From Christensenella sp. (GTDB lineage Bacteria > Bacillota > Clostridia > Christensenellales > Maliibacteriaceae): 12,939 bases of DNA. The stretch covers positions 3,167 through 16,105 of the forward strand of contig JAHZHV010000057.1 of the NCBI GenBank assembly GCA_019420085.1, in the 5' to 3' direction. Of this stretch, positions 1 to 6,298 are shown one piece after another (the first letter of the stretch is position 1; the number at the start of each line of letters is the position of its first letter). The notes below the pieces were generated by a model. That model searched no databases, had not been told where the DNA came from, and worked only from the letters and a program-made list of their open reading frames with translations. The position numbers were made by a program, and so were the translations under genes.

Positions 1-258
1 GTCGATTGCACCGCGCACCCGTGTTCCCGGCGCAAGCGGCACGTCTGTCTGATGCACAACAACGCCGTCCTGCATGCGTACATGCTGCACCCGCGCCTTG
101 CCAAGCGTTCCCGTATCGGCCCTTTGTCCGCCGCCCTCCGGAAAAAACGCCGTGCGATCCAGCGTCACAGCATAACCGTCTTTATCTGGGCGGCATGTCA
201 GTACCCGCGCGCTGAAATCGCGCAGCATGCCATCGGATTCATACAATCGCTGCGTCAT
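1..258 (-). CDS. alaX: Alanyl-tRNA editing protein (AlaX family), N-terminal part, cut by window edge
   Basis: This partial gene reads in frame from an ATG at 258 down to base 1, giving 86 residues. Residues 38-50 read FFPEGGGQRADTG, the glycine-rich motif shared by the editing domains of AlaRS, ThrRS and free-standing AlaX proteins. The product is expected to be a cytoplasmic, zinc-dependent hydrolase that removes serine or glycine wrongly attached to tRNA-Ala. The zinc-binding HxxxH motif lies further along and outside the window, so activity cannot be judged, nor can I tell a short AlaX from a long form with a C-terminal DHHA1 domain. The start is supported by the opening MTQRLYESDGMLRDFSARVL, typical of the family, and by an AGGAGAG ribosome site at 267-273 with an 8-base spacer. 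It is divergent from the marR-degV pair. Confidence 0.85.
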   Translation of the reverse strand, partial: MTQRLYESDGMLRDFSARVLTCRPDKDGYAVTLDRTAFFPEGGGQRADTGTLGKARVQHVRMQDGVVVHQTDVPLAPGTRVRGAID

Positions 259-292
259 GATAAAATCTCTCCTGCTTTTTTCTTGCTTTATC

Positions 293-301
293 ATTGTAAC
301 A
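293..301 (-). promoter_or_regulatory. Candidate extended -10 promoter for the alanyl-tRNA editing gene
   Basis: On the minus strand the bases read TGTTACAAT, an extended -10 (TGn plus TACAAT, one mismatch to TATAAT), about 35 bases upstream of the ATG at 258. I see no good -35 at 16-18 bases. The position in a divergent intergenic gap fits a promoter; the call is inference from consensus only. Confidence 0.5.
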
Positions 302-327
302 CACGTGCAAAGCACTGCATATTGGCA

Positions 328-356
328 TTGACAAGGTCCATTGCGCATAGTATGAT
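328..356 (+). promoter_or_regulatory. Sigma-A promoter of the marR-degV operon
   Basis: A perfect -35 TTGACA (328-333) is separated by exactly 17 bases from the -10 TATGAT (351-356). This is close to the ideal sigma-70/sigma-A pattern and predicts a transcription start near 363. It lies 42 bases upstream of the first gene's ATG, leaving a short leader that contains the candidate operator at 364-378. Confidence 0.8.
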
Positions 357-363
357 GATGATC

Positions 364-378
364 GTTCACTTAGTAAAC
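364..378 (+). promoter_or_regulatory. Candidate MarR operator: 15-bp near-palindrome at the transcription start
   Basis: GTTCACTTAGTAAAC is an odd-length palindrome in which 6 of 7 base pairs match around the central T at 371; only C367/A375 is mismatched. It starts directly after the predicted start point (about 363), where a bound dimer would block the promoter. MarR-family proteins commonly bind palindromes of this size and A/T-rich character in their own promoters, so autorepression by the adjacent regulator is the simplest reading. Confidence 0.6.
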
Positions 379-397
379 CTTTTTTGAGGGAAGCCGC

Positions 398-871
398 ATG
401 CTGCAAACAGAACTGCTCAATTTGTGGATCGACATTTGCGCGCTGGTCAACAACGACCGCATTGTACAGAATCTTCCGTACAACGAAGCGCACGTATGCA
501 ACCTGCTGCTGCGGGCAGCGCAGGAAGATCCGACGCATCCGTACCGCACGCCGACACAGCTTTGCCGAATGACCGGCATGGCCAAGAGTCTGATGAACCG
601 CACACTCAACTCACTGGAGAAGAAACAGCTGATTGTGCGGATAACTGACGCACACGATCGGCGCATCACGCCCATATGTCTCAACCCCGAAAAAATGGAC
701 GTGTTTTTGGAGGTGCACAATCGCTCCCTTAGCGTCGTACAGCAATTGACGCAGTACTGGGGTCCGCAGCAAAGTGAACAAATTGTACAAGCGCTGCGTC
801 TGATCTATCAAGGCGCCCGCGATGTCTTAGGAGGAAACGAATCAACCCATGGCCGTACGCATTGTGACTGA
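398..871 (+). CDS. MarR-family winged-helix transcriptional regulator
   Basis: This 157-residue protein has the size and layout of MarR dimers: N- and C-terminal helices around a winged helix-turn-helix. The recognition region is about residues 51-79 (TQLCRMTGMAKSLMNRTLNS and onward) and the wing holds D84-A-H-D87-R-R, the D..DRR signature of the family. The ATG follows GAGG at 386-389 with an 8-base spacer. It is the first gene of a two-gene operon and its last 23 bases overlap the start of the DegV-family gene, so the two are probably translated together. A palindrome at 364-378 is a likely self-binding site. The ligand is unknown. Because its partner belongs to the fatty-acid-binding DegV/FakB family, a lipid signal, as for the MarR-type regulator FabT, is an attractive but unproven idea. 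Confidence 0.88.
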   Translation: MLQTELLNLWIDICALVNNDRIVQNLPYNEAHVCNLLLRAAQEDPTHPYRTPTQLCRMTGMAKSLMNRTLNSLEKKQLIVRITDAHDRRITPICLNPEKMDVFLEVHNRSLSVVQQLTQYWGPQQSEQIVQALRLIYQGARDVLGGNESTHGRTHCD

Positions 872-1694
872 CACAGCCTCCGACTTTACCGTCGAGCAGG
901 CGCAACAGGCAAATCTGACATTGGTTCCGATGCCCATCACACATGAGGGCAAAACGTACCGCGACGCCTATGATCTGAGCAAGTCGGATTTTTATCATCT
1001 TTTGACAAGTTCCGACTCGCTGCCCAAGACAGCACAGCCTGCGCCGCAGGATTTCCTGATGCATTTCCTGGATGCCAAACAGCACGGGGATTCTGTCGTA
1101 TGTATCGTGCTTTCCAGCGCACTTTCCGGCACGCTGCAAAGCGCCATGCTCGCCAAAACCGAAGCCGAGTACGACGAAATTTACATCGTAGACAGCAAAT
1201 GCTGCACCGGCGCCATGATGATTCTGGTGCATGAAGCGCTTCGTCTGCGTCAGGAAGGTGCATCCGCGCCGGAAATTGCCGCACAGTTGGAAGCACTGCG
1301 TCCACGGGTGGGATTATATGCCGTGCTTGACACGCTTGAATATCTGTACAAAGGCGGACGCCTGACGCGCCTCCAAGCCGGCGCCGGTACACTGATGAGC
1401 GTCAAACCAATTGTCACATTGGATGAAAACGGCGCCGTTGTTGTCTGTGGAAAATCCATTGGACGCAAAAAAGCATTTGATCATCTTCTGGCGCTTGTAC
1501 GCAAAGTCAATATGGACCCATCGTATGAACCATTGTTTCTGTATTCCGCACTGCCGCAGGCCTGTGAACCGCTCATGGATGCGTTGGAAATTCCGCAGCA
1601 AATACGTCAAACGCGTATGCTGGAGGTCGGCGCTACCATCGGAACACATGTAGGTCCCGGCGTATTCGGCATGGTTTTTGTCCGCCGCGCATAA
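849..1694 (+). CDS. DegV-family (FakB-like) fatty-acid-binding protein
   Basis: The 281-residue product has the usual length and hallmarks of DegV/FakB proteins: TDTASD at 7-12, PKTAQP at 59-64, LSGT at 92-95, DTLEYLYKGGRL at 161-172, KPI at 186-188 and GTHVGPG at 265-271. In FakB proteins conserved Thr, Ser and His hold the fatty-acid carboxylate; T61, S93 and H267 are the matching residues here, and R206 sits in the basic patch used for contact with FakA. The family presents exogenous or recycled fatty acids to the kinase FakA for phospholipid synthesis; FakA is not in this window. The ATG at 849 has an AGGAGG at 829-834, an unusually long 14-base spacer, but no other start is in frame and the N-terminus MAVRIVTD is typical. 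It overlaps the upstream marR gene by 23 bases and ends before a bidirectional terminator. Confidence 0.9.
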   Translation: MAVRIVTDTASDFTVEQAQQANLTLVPMPITHEGKTYRDAYDLSKSDFYHLLTSSDSLPKTAQPAPQDFLMHFLDAKQHGDSVVCIVLSSALSGTLQSAMLAKTEAEYDEIYIVDSKCCTGAMMILVHEALRLRQEGASAPEIAAQLEALRPRVGLYAVLDTLEYLYKGGRLTRLQAGAGTLMSVKPIVTLDENGAVVVCGKSIGRKKAFDHLLALVRKVNMDPSYEPLFLYSALPQACEPLMDALEIPQQIRQTRMLEVGATIGTHVGPGVFGMVFVRRA

Positions 1695-1783
1695 GCACAA
1701 TCGGTATTGATACATACGAATAATTCCCATACGCGCTGCAGCGGAGGACACCGCGCCGCCTCCCCGACGCAAAACCATGATAC

Positions 1784-1828
1784 AAAAAAAACGGAATCCC
1801 CTGTTTGATACAGCGATTCCGTTTTTTA
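1784..1828. terminator. Bidirectional intrinsic terminator between convergent genes
   Basis: CGGAATC at 1792-1798 pairs perfectly with GATTCCG at 1815-1821, extended by an A-run on the left (1784-1791) pairing with six T on the right (1822-1827), giving a 13-bp stem and 16-base loop. The loop holds a small inner CTGT/ACAG pairing. The flanking A and T runs make it work on both strands, serving the DegV gene on the plus strand and the threonine aldolase gene on the minus strand, whose stop is at 1840-1842. Confidence 0.9.
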
Positions 1829-1839
1829 TTTGCCTTGTT

Positions 1840-2874
1840 TTACATTGCGTCAATCGCATCAATCAACGCATCCGTTTGTGACGTGGTTGTCGCCCAGCTT
1901 GTGCAAAAGCGCACCACAGCATGGGCATCATCCATCTGCTGCCACAAACTGAACGAAAAGTCACGCGAAAGTTTCATCAACTGCTCCGATGTCAGAATGG
2001 GAAACTGCTGATTGGTGGACGAATCATAGCACATACGAATACCGCGGCGCACAAATGCTTCGCGAATGCGCATCGCCTGTTCATTGGCCTGCCTAGCGAT
2101 GTCGAAATACAAGCCGTCGCGCAGCAGCTGTTCAAACTGCACACCCAAAAGCCACCCCTTTGCCAACATGCCGCCGCGCTGTTTCAGGATATAGCGAAAA
2201 TCCTTTGCCAGCATCTGGTTACAGATGACAAGCGCCTCTCCAAAGAGCGCACCAACCTTCGTCCCACCGATGGAAAACGCGTCGCAAAGCGCCGCAAAAT
2301 CCCGCAGCGACACATCGTTTCCCGGCGCCGTCAAGCCATATCCCATACGTGCGCCATCCACATAAAGCAGCAGTCCGCATTCCCTGCATGCATCATGCAG
2401 CGCCGAAAGTTCCGCCAGGGTGTATAAAAGTCCCGTCTCTGTAGGGAAGGAGATGTATACCATGGCCGGCTGCGCCATGTGTTCATGCGTAGGATCCTGC
2501 CAATGCGCAGCACATGCGCAGCGCACCTGCTCCGCCGTCAGCTTTCCATCCGCGCTTGGCAGCGGCAGCACCTTATGCCCCGTTGCTTCCACCGCACCCG
2601 TCTCGTGCACATTGATATGCCCGCTCTGCGCACAAAGAACGCCCTGATGCGGCCGAAGCGCCGCGGCAATCACGGTAAAATTGGTCTGCGTCCCGCCGCA
2701 CAGAAAGTGCACCTTTGCCTGCGGCGCGTCGCACAGCTGTAAAATCCGCTGCGCAGCATCCCGGCAATGCGCATCCTCTCCATACCCCGTCGTCTGTTCC
2801 AGATTCATCTTCTGCAATGCAGAAAGAATTTCCGGATGTGCGCCTTCCATATAATCACTGTCAAAACAGATCAT
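1840..2874 (-). CDS. ltaE: Low-specificity L-threonine aldolase (PLP-dependent)
   Basis: The 344-residue protein belongs to the fold-type I threonine aldolase / beta-eliminating lyase family and should cleave L-threonine or L-allo-threonine to glycine and acetaldehyde in the cytoplasm. Visible marks are the start MICFDSDYMEGAHPEIL, GGTQTN at 60-65, the SGHINVHETGA stretch at 84-94, YVDGARMG at 171-178, and SIGGTK at 201-206, where K206 is the expected Schiff-base lysine for pyridoxal phosphate. A longer frame upstream to 2946 exists, but the promoter (-35/-10 at 2912-2940) lies inside it and AAAGGTGG at 2883-2890 sits 8 bases before the ATG at 2874, so that start is chosen. The ATG at 2880 is a second possibility. 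The gene is a single unit between two hairpin terminators. Related aldolases acting on other beta-hydroxy amino acids cannot be excluded. Confidence 0.88.
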   Translation of the reverse strand: MICFDSDYMEGAHPEILSALQKMNLEQTTGYGEDAHCRDAAQRILQLCDAPQAKVHFLCGGTQTNFTVIAAALRPHQGVLCAQSGHINVHETGAVEATGHKVLPLPSADGKLTAEQVRCACAAHWQDPTHEHMAQPAMVYISFPTETGLLYTLAELSALHDACRECGLLLYVDGARMGYGLTAPGNDVSLRDFAALCDAFSIGGTKVGALFGEALVICNQMLAKDFRYILKQRGGMLAKGWLLGVQFEQLLRDGLYFDIARQANEQAMRIREAFVRRGIRMCYDSSTNQQFPILTSEQLMKLSRDFSFSLWQQMDDAHAVVRFCTSWATTTSQTDALIDAIDAM

Positions 2875-2882
2875 GTACATAT

Positions 2883-2890
2883 CCACCTTT
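2883..2890 (-). promoter_or_regulatory. Ribosome binding site fixing the threonine aldolase start
   Basis: On the minus strand this reads AAAGGTGG, 8 bases before the ATG at 2874 and only 2 before the ATG at 2880. The spacing favours 2874, which yields the family-typical N-terminus MICFDSDY. Confidence 0.65.
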
Positions 2891-2911
2891 ACACACAGCA
2901 TATTTTTCTGC

Positions 2912-2940
2912 ATTTTACTACGCCGTATCCGCTTTTTCAA
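2912..2940 (-). promoter_or_regulatory. Sigma-A promoter of the threonine aldolase gene
   Basis: The minus strand carries TTGAAA (2935-2940), a 17-base spacer and TAAAAT (2912-2917). Each box has one mismatch to consensus and the start point would be near 2905, about 30 bases upstream of the ATG at 2874. It lies within the longer upstream frame, which argues that the frame's first ATG (2946) is not used. Confidence 0.75.
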
Positions 2941-2943
2941 TCG

Positions 2944-2967
2944 CATGGCGCCGCAATATACGCCATG
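2944..2967. repeat. Inverted repeat CATGGCG-N10-CGCCATG upstream of the aldolase promoter
   Basis: Two perfect 7-bp arms (2944-2950 and 2961-2967) flank an A/T-rich 10-base centre. The element starts 3 bases upstream of the aldolase -35 box (2935-2940) and ends before the kdpE terminator at 2973. Its position is that expected for an activator or repressor site, but no regulator is identified. Confidence 0.45.
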
Positions 2968-2972
2968 TGCAT

Positions 2973-3009
2973 AAAAAAGCGGACCAATTACACATTGATC
3001 CGCTTTTTT
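2973..3009 (-). terminator. Intrinsic terminator after kdpE
   Basis: The stem pairs GCGGACCAAT (2979-2988) with ATTGATCCGC (2994-3003) around a 5-base loop, flanked by six A (2973-2978) and six T (3004-3009). One pair is C/A on the plus strand but becomes a G-U wobble in minus-strand RNA, so the hairpin is complete only in the kdpDE transcript. It begins 17 bases after the kdpE stop and insulates the aldolase gene from kdpDE. Confidence 0.88.
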
Positions 3010-3025
3010 ATATGCGCTTGTCTGC

Positions 3026-3718
3026 TCAATCCTCGCTGATCTGGTTCATCCGATATCCCACACCTACGCGCGTTTGAATATAAACCGGATTACTGGGATC
3101 CCGTTCAATTTTCTTGCGCAGAGACACCATAAACACGCGCAAAGACGTAATATCGCTTTCCAGTGTCGAACCCCAGATCTCCCGCAGAATATACCCGTGC
3201 GTCAATACCTTCCCCACATTCTGCGCCAGCAGGCAAAGCAATCGATATTCCATCGGCGTCAGATGAATTTCCTCATTGCCAACGAAAACCGTATTTGCAT
3301 CATAGTCAATGACCAGTTCTCCATTGACAAAGCGGCGTTCTGCCGCAGGCGCGGCATGCATCCGCCTGGTCGCCACACGAATACGAGCCAAAAGTTCAGG
3401 GATACTGAACGGCTTTGTCAGATAATCATCCGCACCGGCGTCCAATGCCTCGACCTTTTCTTCATCCTGCGTACGCGCCGATACGACAATAATGGGGCAG
3501 GTTAAATCCGGCTTTACCGCACGGATGATGTCCGCACCATCCATATCCGGCAAGCCAAGATCCAGCAGCATCACATCCGGATGCTGCTGCGAAAGCGCAC
3601 GCAGCGCTTCAGATCCTGTATACGCCTCCAGGCAATCATATCCCTCGCGCGACAGCGCCGCATGAATCACATGCTGAATGGCGCGATCGTCTTCAACTAC
3701 CAACACTTTCGCACTCAT
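3026..3718 (-). CDS. kdpE: KdpE-type response regulator (OmpR family)
   Basis: The 230-residue protein has a receiver domain (about 1-120) with acidic residues E9, D10 and D11, the phosphate acceptor D53 in LLDLGLPDMDG, switch S80 and K102 in LTKPF, followed by an OmpR/PhoB winged-helix DNA-binding domain (about 130-228) ending in TRVGVGYRM. The stretch VLTHGYILREIWG resembles KdpE. It should be phosphorylated by the KdpD encoded just upstream and in known systems switches on the Kdp potassium pump genes. The start at 3718 is chosen because MSAKVLVVEDD is the receiver's first strand and an AGGAGG lies 9 bases ahead; upstream residues in the same frame only shadow the kdpD end. The gene overlaps kdpD by 26 bases, and a hairpin terminator follows. 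Target genes are not in the window. Confidence 0.9.
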   Translation of the reverse strand: MSAKVLVVEDDRAIQHVIHAALSREGYDCLEAYTGSEALRALSQQHPDVMLLDLGLPDMDGADIIRAVKPDLTCPIIVVSARTQDEEKVEALDAGADDYLTKPFSIPELLARIRVATRRMHAAPAAERRFVNGELVIDYDANTVFVGNEEIHLTPMEYRLLCLLAQNVGKVLTHGYILREIWGSTLESDITSLRVFMVSLRKKIERDPSNPVYIQTRVGVGYRMNQISED

Positions 3719-6212
3719 TGTGATTTTCCTCCTGTCCTTCCACATCAATTGCCGCAAGCCGGATTGTAAATACCGCGCCATGCGGCTGTGCATCCGAAAC
3801 GCTGATTTGACCATGATGGGCGCTGACGATCGACTTGCACAGCGCCAGTCCTACGCCAAGGCCCTTTCGGCTGTCTCCGGCGCCCTCACTTGAGGTATAG
3901 AAAAGATCAAACACCTTGCCTTTTGCCTCATCCGGTATTCCGACGCCATCATCCCGAACCTCAATGACTGCATCTGCGCCATCGCGATATGCACGCACGC
4001 ATACGTGTACGGATTCACCGCCATGTCCAAATGCATTGTTGACCAAATTGACAAGTACCTGTGTCATCAGCTGTGCATCCGCCCGTACGATCAGCAAACT
4101 GCCGTCGCTTTCACGCTGAACCGGATGTTCGCTTTTGCCCGCCACATGCGTCATCGCCTCGTCAATAATCTCATCCAGGATCTGCGGCGTCAATTTTAGT
4201 GCAAGTTTTCCGCCTTCCATCCGCGTAACGGACAACACGTTTTCCACCAAATTGACAAGCCACTGTGCATCCTGATAAATATCCTGCACCAGTTCATCGC
4301 GCACCTGCGGCGCAAGCGGCGACATCAAAAGTCCTGCGCTGCCGAGGATTCCCGTAAGCGGCGTGCGCAAATCGTGTGAAATTGCGCGCAGCAGATTCGC
4401 ACGCAGCATTTCGTTTTCGGCGGCGATCATTGCCTGTTCGCGCTTCTTATCCGTCTGATAACGCTCCAGCGTCAGTGAAATCTGAAGAAACAGTGAATCC
4501 AGCAGTGAAGTGTCGGTTCCGCCAATCTGCATGTCGGAAAACATGCCGATGACCGCATTCACGCCCTCGTCATCAGCCAGCGGCACATAACGTGCCTTGG
4601 CATAGCGAAAATTCTGTGTGCCGCATCCTGCCGGTTCGCGATTTTCAAACGCATATTTTGCCGCACCATACTCCGTAAAACCGAGGCGTTCCTCTGCAAT
4701 AGGGCGCTCATCCTCGTCCATCGTTTCAAAGACATACGCACCGTCCGCATTTTTATAGCAGAACAGCATCGCACAGCCCAGAAGGTTCTGCACGCTTCGC
4801 ATGGCGGCACGTGCGATCTCCGTCATATTCTGTGCAGCCGAAAGTGTTTGCCCCGCCGAAAGCAGCACACCCGTATTATACGCATTTTTAGCCGCTGCAC
4901 CTGCAAGACGATTGGATCGATCCACAACAACGCCGGTAATAAATGCGGCGGTTGTCAGAATAATCAAAATCGATGCAGACTCCGGGCTGATTCTTCCGCC
5001 GCGCAGATAGGGTACGTCAAAAAAGCCTGTCAGGCTTAAAAACGCAGGAATAACCCACACAACCGACAGCACCGGATGCGAAAAGCGCCATGCAATCGCC
5101 ACAACACCCAGCATATATACCGCCGCAATGTTCATCAGGCTCAAATGCATGCGGCTCATCACAATGCCGATTAAAGTACAAAGCACCAGAACACCAATTG
5201 CAAAGGCAAGATCTGCAAAATGAATCTGCGGCTTTGGAACGGACACGGCAAGCGACAGCGGCCGCGGTGCAGTGTGTTCATCCGGTATAATGTAAACCTC
5301 AATATCCGGCGCATATTCAAGCAATCGATGCGCCGTGTTATTCATGCGTGACGAAGTCGAATAAGACCTGCCGATCAAAATTTTGGTTACGCGGGCAATC
5401 TTTGCATATTCTGCGACCTGAAGCGGCACATCTGCACCGTAGACGTTGACAACCGATGCACCAAGCTGCCTGGCATATGCGATATTTTCCGTCAGCCGCT
5501 GGCGCGCGGCACGTCCCATGCGCATCTGCGTTTCCACATAAAGCGCTGTAAAGCGCGCCCCCAATGCACGCGCCATACGTGCAGCGCTTCGCAGTACACG
5601 TGTATTGGACGGTGCGGGACTCAGGCAAACCAGCACGTGTTCAAACGGATCCACACCCGTATGCCGGTACTGCATGCGTCTGTCCGCACGTTCCGCCATG
5701 CGGCGCAGTGCCGCATCCCGCAAGAACGCAAGCCGCGCCGCCTCCGCCCGCGTATCGGTAAAGCGTGCCTCCCGCTCAACGAAATGCACCTCATCGGCGC
5801 CGTCAAACAGTTCATCCGGCACCTGCGCGCCGCGCACATCGTCCAATTCCGCAAGGCGTTCCCGCATTCCCGAAAGCTGTGTCAGATACACGGCCGCATA
5901 AATATCAACACCCGCATCCATTACAGCCTTCAACGCTTCCAGTTTACTGCCCTTACAAAACTGCGCAATGTCCAAAATGACCAAGACACGCACGCCGCGC
6001 CGCTTAAAATCGGCAGCACTGACATAATACACGCGTGCCAAAGTCCGAAGCCTTCGTTCCAATCGCGGCGCCGGATCACGCGTATAGTAGCATACGACGC
6101 GTTCTCCCGCATGAAAACGTTCCTGCGCCTGATGCAGCATCTGCCCCACGCAGTCTGCCTCCGGTGCGCAGCCGAAAAACAATCGCATTCTGCCCGTGGT
6201 TTCTTCCTGCAT
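3693..6212 (-). CDS. kdpD: KdpD-type membrane sensor histidine kinase with degenerate N-terminal P-loop domain
   Basis: The 839-residue protein has the KdpD order: N-terminal KdpD domain (about 8-180), universal-stress-like domain (about 191-310), four membrane helices (about 333-352, 358-376, 380-399, 412-430), a GAF-like region (about 450-585) and a kinase core. The core shows H613 in ISHDLRTPLTG, an N box NLVNNA at 722-727, DDGVGIP at 754-760 and GLGVGLAL at 784-791, so the kinase should be active. The N-terminal domain starts normally (GRMRLFFG) but lacks the GKT of Walker A (CAPEADCVGQM instead) and the DELAH Walker B motif (LDIAQF), and is shortened after residue 146. The stress-like domain keeps FTALY (221-225), part of the c-di-AMP site known in Staphylococcus aureus KdpD, but has S-P-A where S-x-S is expected. 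A GGGAGGTG ribosome site precedes the ATG. It overlaps kdpE; the pump genes are absent here. Confidence 0.9.
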   Translation of the reverse strand: MQEETTGRMRLFFGCAPEADCVGQMLHQAQERFHAGERVVCYYTRDPAPRLERRLRTLARVYYVSAADFKRRGVRVLVILDIAQFCKGSKLEALKAVMDAGVDIYAAVYLTQLSGMRERLAELDDVRGAQVPDELFDGADEVHFVEREARFTDTRAEAARLAFLRDAALRRMAERADRRMQYRHTGVDPFEHVLVCLSPAPSNTRVLRSAARMARALGARFTALYVETQMRMGRAARQRLTENIAYARQLGASVVNVYGADVPLQVAEYAKIARVTKILIGRSYSTSSRMNNTAHRLLEYAPDIEVYIIPDEHTAPRPLSLAVSVPKPQIHFADLAFAIGVLVLCTLIGIVMSRMHLSLMNIAAVYMLGVVAIAWRFSHPVLSVVWVIPAFLSLTGFFDVPYLRGGRISPESASILIILTTAAFITGVVVDRSNRLAGAAAKNAYNTGVLLSAGQTLSAAQNMTEIARAAMRSVQNLLGCAMLFCYKNADGAYVFETMDEDERPIAEERLGFTEYGAAKYAFENREPAGCGTQNFRYAKARYVPLADDEGVNAVIGMFSDMQIGGTDTSLLDSLFLQISLTLERYQTDKKREQAMIAAENEMLRANLLRAISHDLRTPLTGILGSAGLLMSPLAPQVRDELVQDIYQDAQWLVNLVENVLSVTRMEGGKLALKLTPQILDEIIDEAMTHVAGKSEHPVQRESDGSLLIVRADAQLMTQVLVNLVNNAFGHGGESVHVCVRAYRDGADAVIEVRDDGVGIPDEAKGKVFDLFYTSSEGAGDSRKGLGVGLALCKSIVSAHHGQISVSDAQPHGAVFTIRLAAIDVEGQEENHNECESVGS

Positions 6213-6258
6213 CCGGCACCTCCCTTCTCCTGCGCATACGCGTCCAGTCTCTATCTTT

Positions 6259-6267
6259 ATTGTAGCA
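6259..6267 (-). promoter_or_regulatory. Candidate extended -10 promoter for kdpDE
   Basis: The minus strand reads TGCTACAAT, an extended -10 with one mismatch in the hexamer, about 47 bases upstream of the kdpD ATG at 6212. No convincing -35 is seen, so an activator may be needed or transcription may be weak. No terminator was found between the upstream GTPase gene (stop at 6299) and this site, so read-through from that gene is also possible. Confidence 0.5.
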
Positions 6268-6298
6268 CACGCGCCGCCTGCACGGACTTAAAATCGGA

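Noticed and set aside
351..362. GAT triplet run (TATGATGATGATC) at the first marR promoter
   Set aside because: Three short repeats overlapping the -10 box; too short to call a repeat element.
1743..1763. GGAGG/CCTCC hairpin just after the DegV gene
   Set aside because: Only 5 pairs, no T run behind it; the strong terminator at 1784-1828 explains the region.
2875..2946. N-terminal extension of the threonine aldolase to an ATG at 2946
   Set aside because: The extra 24 residues are basic and not family-like, and the likely promoter (2912-2940) lies inside them; the ribosome site points to 2874.
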